Shown here one piece after another: positions 60,031 to 64,000 of a stretch of DNA of 64,000 nucleotides. A model generated the notes under the pieces. That model saw only the letters and a list, made by a program, of their open reading frames with translations. It did no database searches and was not told where the DNA came from. How positions within the stretch are numbered: the first letter of the stretch is position 1; the number at the start of each line of letters is the position of its first letter. The stretch is from Mycolicibacter minnesotensis (GTDB taxonomy: Bacteria; Actinomycetota; Actinomycetes; Mycobacteriales; Mycobacteriaceae): assembly GCF_010731755.1 (NCBI RefSeq), contig NZ_AP022589.1:868001-932000 (forward strand). Direction: 5' to 3'. The position numbers and the translations under genes are program-made.

Positions 60031-61455
60031 TCATCCTTGTTGTCCAGCCTTCGCGCTTGCTCGGGGAGGTTCGGCGCCGTGCGAGAACGAGGCGGCATCC
60101 GGTCCGCGCTGGGGTGCGGTTTGCTTGTTAAGAGTGAGCAATGCTCGGTTCAGGTCGTCGATGAGTAGGTCGGACAGGTCGTGAGAGAAGCCGTTACGCA
60201 CCACGATTCGCAACACCGACAGGTCCTCACGGTTCGCGGGGAAGGTGTAGGCAGGCACCAGCCAGCCCCGTTCACGAAGTGCCGCGGCAACATCGAATAC
60301 CGAATACACCGACTCCGGGTCGGCCAGAGTGAACGCAAACACCGGCAGTTGCCGCCCGTCGGTGATCAGCCGGAACGGGCCGATGGACCCGATCCGGTCC
60401 GCCAAACCGGCCGCGACATCACGGCTGCACTGCTGCACACGGCGGTATCCCTCCTTGCCCAGCCGGACAAAGTTGTAATACTGAGCCACGACTTGCGCGC
60501 CGGGGCGGGAAAAGTTCAACGCGAACGTCGGCATCTCACCGCCGAGATAGTTGACCCGGAACACCAGATCTTCTGGCAGTGCGTCGATATCGCGCCACAG
60601 CACCCACCCGACACCGGGGTACACGAGCCCGTACTTGTGCCCGGAGGTGTTGATCGACGCCACCCGCGGCAGCCGGAAATCCCAATCCAGATCGGGGTCG
60701 CAGAAAGGTGCGATCATCGCGCCGGAGGCGCCATCGACGTGCACCGGAATATCCCAGCCTCGTTCCTGCTGTAACCGGTCCAACGCCGCACAGATCTCAG
60801 CGACCGGCTCATAGCTACCATCGAAGGTCGAGCCGAGCACGGCGACGACCCCGATCGTGTTCTCATCGCAACGCTGCACCGCTTCTTCGGCGGTGAGATG
60901 GAAGCGATCGTTGTCCATCGGCACCAGCCGGGCTTCCACATCCCAGTAGTTGGCGAACTTCTCCCAACACACCTGCACGTTGATACCCATCACCAGATTG
61001 GGTCGCGTTCGATCCGAGTGTGCGTGCTGCCAGCGGCGTTTCATCGCAAGTCCGGCGAGCATGCACGCCTCGCTGGAACCGGCGGTAGAACAGCCGGCCG
61101 GGTTGGCCGCGTCGGGGACATGCCACAGTTCGGCAAGCATCCGCACGCATCTGCGCTCTAACTCGGCGGTGCGCGGGTACTCGTCCTTGTCGATCATGTT
61201 CTTGTCGAAGCATTCGCTCATCAGGGTCCGAGCCTGCGGCTCCATCCACGTGGTGACGAATGTTGCCAGGTTCAATCGCGCATTGCCGTCCAGCATCAAC
61301 TCGTCATGCACCAGTTGATAGCTCGTCTCTGCATCGAGTTCACCGTCCGGCATTGCGTTGCGCGAAACCCGGATTGGTTCCCGGGTGAAAATGGGGTTGA
61401 TCGAAACCGCATTACGGCTGCTCGCGTCGGGCGACGACGGATGGGACAACGGCAT
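60031..61455 (-). CDS. gadB: Glutamate decarboxylase
   Basis: 474 residues (Rv3432c). The PLP-binding Lys is K274 in NTSGHKYGLV; other blocks are NPAGCSTAGSSEACMLAGLA and HVDGASGAMIAPF. It converts glutamate to GABA, consuming a proton, and can serve acid resistance or the GABA shunt. ATG 61455 (MPLSHPSSPDASS) is the family-like start; codons farther upstream are not conserved. Confidence 0.95.
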   Translation of the reverse strand: MPLSHPSSPDASSRNAVSINPIFTREPIRVSRNAMPDGELDAETSYQLVHDELMLDGNARLNLATFVTTWMEPQARTLMSECFDKNMIDKDEYPRTAELERRCVRMLAELWHVPDAANPAGCSTAGSSEACMLAGLAMKRRWQHAHSDRTRPNLVMGINVQVCWEKFANYWDVEARLVPMDNDRFHLTAEEAVQRCDENTIGVVAVLGSTFDGSYEPVAEICAALDRLQQERGWDIPVHVDGASGAMIAPFCDPDLDWDFRLPRVASINTSGHKYGLVYPGVGWVLWRDIDALPEDLVFRVNYLGGEMPTFALNFSRPGAQVVAQYYNFVRLGKEGYRRVQQCSRDVAAGLADRIGSIGPFRLITDGRQLPVFAFTLADPESVYSVFDVAAALRERGWLVPAYTFPANREDLSVLRIVVRNGFSHDLSDLLIDDLNRALLTLNKQTAPQRGPDAASFSHGAEPPRASAKAGQQG

Positions 61456-61588
61456 CGCAGCCTCCTGCAGCTTTTCGACTTCCCGGCCGGATCTACGGAC
61501 GGCTTCGAGGGGCCGGAGCAAATCCGGTTGGTGCTCGACGACACCATCGCCGTCGGAAGTGTTGACCACTCGGGCCGCAGCGGCCCAC

Positions 61589-64000
61589 CTATGTGACCGC
61601 TTGTCGATAGTGGCCGTCGGTGAGGTCGTGGTACCAGGTCCTCTCCCCCGGTTCCGGTAGCCCGGCCGCGCGTAGTGCGGTAGACAGTGGGCGGTACGAG
61701 GGCGTCAGCGGAATACGGTCGACTATGTGGACGATGCCCGGACGCTGGTCCTCGGGGAGGCCGCCCAGCGCGGCAGTCAGCGCCGCCGCGGTGAGGACGC
61801 CTTCTTTGCCGACCGTCACGGCGGCTACCGCGACGTCGTGGGTGTCGGTCGCACCGGGATAGACCACGGCCAAGTCGATCCCGGTGACACCGCCGAGGGC
61901 GTCACAAATCGGCTGGCAGAAGACCGGTCCGCGCACCGACTGGATCACTGTATTCCGATTGTCCACAAACCAGTAGTCGCCGTCGCTGTCGCGGCGAAAC
62001 AGGTGGTCCGTGGTGATCCACGTGTCTCCCTCGCCGAACACCCCGCGCATCGAGACAGCTGCAGCGTCGCGTCCGGACCGCGGCTTCGCGAGCAACACGC
62101 CCACCTCGTCGTCCGCGCAGCGACGCACGAAACCGTGACCATCCTCGATGAACCGGCCCGTCGCGGCGTCGTAAGCGCCGAGCCGAACCTTGGCGCTGCC
62201 CGGCAGCGGCCGACCCTTGGCCCCGATCTTCGTGCCGGTGACATTCGCCAGGACCGCGTCTCCCTCGGTGGAGGCATAGAATTCCAGCACTCGGGCCGGG
62301 GCGAATCGATCGCTGACCTTGCGCCACAGGCCGGTCGGCATGCCGGCTCCGATGAACAGGCGGATCGGATGATGTTCGGCAAGTTGGGGCGACGTCGCCT
62401 CCACCAAGTCGAGCAGCAGTGCCCAGGTGTAGGTGACCACCGTGACCCCGTAACGGTGGACCTCGTCGGCGAACCGGGTCGGGTCAACACCCCGGGTTAA
62501 AGCGATGCGCGACCCGCCTGCGAGCGCTCCGCCCAGGCCGACCATCAGACCCGACGGATGGTGCAGTGGGGTCAGGCAATAGATCGTGTCGTCGCGGTCG
62601 AGGGCGGCGGCCGCAGCGGTGCCGAAGGCCGACAGCACCCACCGATGATTTGTGACCTCCTTGACCACCCGGCGTCCTCCCGTCGTGCTGAAGAACACGA
62701 AGGCGAGATCACGTGCCCGGCCCGGGTTCGGCCGATACCACCGCGGCAGCTCAGCGGACAGATCGAGTCGATCCAACTCGACGACCCGGCCCAACTCCGC
62801 CGCACTGAGGTCTGCGGTCCCACCGTGGCCGAGGACGAGCGCCCTGGCACTGGTGGCGGCGGCCGTCGCCAAATGTACTGGATCCGTGACGATGTCGGCC
62901 ACCCCGCAGAGCTGGACGGCGGTTGCCAGATCATCGTCCGGGGGTAACAGCACCGCCACCGCACCGAGCCGCGACAGTGCGGCGATAGCGATCACGGCGC
63001 TGGGGCTGGTGTCCATCAAGACACCGATATGGGCTCCCTGGTGGATACCGGCGGCGATCAGGCCGCGCACCACTTCGTCGATGCGGTGAGCGATCGCCGC
63101 ATTGGTGCGGACACGATCCTCAAACAGAAGGCATTCCTCGTCGGGCGCTGCGCTGGCATGTTCGGCCATCAAGGCGCCCAACGACACCCGGGTATGGGGC
63201 TGCAGCTCCCCGAGTCGGGCGAGGCGGGGCAGGGTACGCAGGGCCTCCCCGGTGATCTCCCATCCGCTGCGCACCACGCTGACCGCGGCCTCGGCCAACC
63301 CCAGGCCCACGCCGACGCCCAGTTCGGCCAGCGCCCCCGCGGAGTGACCGACGCGCGATGACAACCCGACAGCGCCATCGATTTCGCCGCCCGGTTCGGC
63401 CTCCATCACGTGCACACCCTGCGGCCTGGTCCCGCGACCTTCTTGCCACAGCACCCATTGGCCGACCGTGGGCCAGGTCTGGGTGGCGGCGGTCGATCCG
63501 ACAACAAGCCCGAAATGGCCGGCCGGCAGGAGCGCCTCGGACACCTCGGCGCGGGGGGCGGCCTGCCGAATTCCTCGAACGGCCGCAGGTTGGCCGATGT
63601 CGTCGATCTCGCCGATGAAGGCCAGGACGGGACAGGTGATTTCCGCGAGTGTGATCAGGGTGCCATCGATCACGGCACCACCGGCCATCATGCGATTGTG
63701 GACCACAAACTGCCGTAGGAGTTCGGCGATCGCGGGGCCCGACCATGCCACCCAGCCGTCCACCTCGAGAAAACGCCGCTGCTGTTCCCTGGGCAACAAC
63801 GACTCTCGGTCATGAAGCTGCCGAAGAAAGTCCCACCTTGCCTGCACCGTCTTGATCGGGTCCAGTAGTTGAAACCCGGCACGGGCCATCCATCCGGATA
63901 CCGAGAGACGGTTGAAGACGTGATCGGCGACCAGCTGGGCGCCGCGGCCCGCCAGCGCCGCCGGAATTCCGAATGGCAGACCGCTGAGCGAGTCGACCGC
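61589..64000 (-). CDS. Lipase/PHA-synthase-like plus acyl-CoA synthetase fusion (runs off right edge)
   Basis: The frame is open to the window end, so the N-terminus is missing. About 803 residues are visible. The upstream part is an alpha/beta-hydrolase domain (ITCPVLAFIGEIDDIG and AGHFGLVVGS) like PHA synthases. The rest is an AMP-binding domain with FVFFSTTGGRRVVKEVTN, a variant of the ATP-phosphate-binding loop, LEFYASTEGDAVLANVTG and an adenylation end FVDNRNTVIQS. The layout matches M. tuberculosis Rv1683, a bifunctional lipase-acyl-CoA synthetase linked to triacylglycerol metabolism. Confidence 0.86.
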   Translation of the reverse strand, partial: AVDSLSGLPFGIPAALAGRGAQLVADHVFNRLSVSGWMARAGFQLLDPIKTVQARWDFLRQLHDRESLLPREQQRRFLEVDGWVAWSGPAIAELLRQFVVHNRMMAGGAVIDGTLITLAEITCPVLAFIGEIDDIGQPAAVRGIRQAAPRAEVSEALLPAGHFGLVVGSTAATQTWPTVGQWVLWQEGRGTRPQGVHVMEAEPGGEIDGAVGLSSRVGHSAGALAELGVGVGLGLAEAAVSVVRSGWEITGEALRTLPRLARLGELQPHTRVSLGALMAEHASAAPDEECLLFEDRVRTNAAIAHRIDEVVRGLIAAGIHQGAHIGVLMDTSPSAVIAIAALSRLGAVAVLLPPDDDLATAVQLCGVADIVTDPVHLATAAATSARALVLGHGGTADLSAAELGRVVELDRLDLSAELPRWYRPNPGRARDLAFVFFSTTGGRRVVKEVTNHRWVLSAFGTAAAAALDRDDTIYCLTPLHHPSGLMVGLGGALAGGSRIALTRGVDPTRFADEVHRYGVTVVTYTWALLLDLVEATSPQLAEHHPIRLFIGAGMPTGLWRKVSDRFAPARVLEFYASTEGDAVLANVTGTKIGAKGRPLPGSAKVRLGAYDAATGRFIEDGHGFVRRCADDEVGVLLAKPRSGRDAAAVSMRGVFGEGDTWITTDHLFRRDSDGDYWFVDNRNTVIQSVRGPVFCQPICDALGGVTGIDLAVVYPGATDTHDVAVAAVTVGKEGVLTAAALTAALGGLPEDQRPGIVHIVDRIPLTPSYRPLSTALRAAGLPEPGERTWYHDLTDGHYRQAVT

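Overview
The window is high-GC actinobacterial chromosome and clearly mycobacterial. It carries two PPE proteins, a PE-PPE hydrolase, an MmpS-MmpL pair, a mycolic-acid-type cyclopropane synthase, an mfpA conservon, the DnaE2/ImuA'/ImuB mutasome and a SAM-IV riboswitch. Gene order from about 16.7 to 56 kb follows the M. tuberculosis Rv3340-Rv3401 stretch, with local insertions and deletions. The PPE genes favour the PPE-rich (slow-growing or M. terrae-like) part of the family; I cannot name the species. I saw no tRNA, rRNA, IS element, prophage or CRISPR array.

Left end (1-12.3 kb) is a cobalamin island. Four cobalamin riboswitches precede (i) cobN on the minus strand, (ii) a plus-strand importer operon, and (iii, iv) two separate PPE genes. 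The operon encodes a BtuF-like lipoprotein, a BtuC-like permease, a BtuD-like ATPase fused to a FhuF-type [2Fe-2S] reductase-like domain, and an unknown 192-residue protein. My reading is a B12-repressed corrinoid uptake system: PPE proteins may act at the outer membrane, BtuFCD at the inner membrane, and the FhuF-like domain may do redox chemistry on the imported corrinoid. A MocR regulator and a divergent FMN flavoprotein lie between the PPE genes.

12.4-20 kb: a glycosyltransferase, a monomeric NADP isocitrate dehydrogenase, then the methionine operon metY-metX-methyltransferase. Between the SAM-IV riboswitch and metY lies a 14-codon reading frame ending Cys-Cys-Cys-Arg. Its Cys codons form one arm of a 12-bp hairpin that ends just before the metY ribosome binding site. 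This looks like a second, cysteine-sensing control layer.

20-36 kb: a PE-PPE hydrolase, small secreted proteins, a mycolate-modifying methyltransferase, folD with a membrane protein, an OYE-type oxidoreductase preceded by three 57-bp tandem repeats, an FHA-FHA-ABC exporter, the mfpA conservon operon, a tRNA methylase and a nitroreductase. Four 56-bp tandem repeats follow; the same repeat occurs singly at 4.0 kb, where it encodes the N-terminus of the BtuD fusion, and at 6.4 kb.

36-58.4 kb: SOS-controlled dnaE2 and imuA'-imuB (each with a LexA box), mmpS-mmpL, a universal stress protein, otsB2, htdY, lpqD, acrA1, a diiron/heme oxygenase-like protein with a TetR regulator, a 2-oxoglutarate dioxygenase, guaA, and a beta-phosphoglucomutase plus GH65 phosphorylase pair.

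58.4-64 kb: a 590-bp gene-free stretch, an HPF-like protein, a DUF5709 protein, gadB, and the 3' part of a lipase-acyl-CoA synthetase fusion that runs off the right edge.
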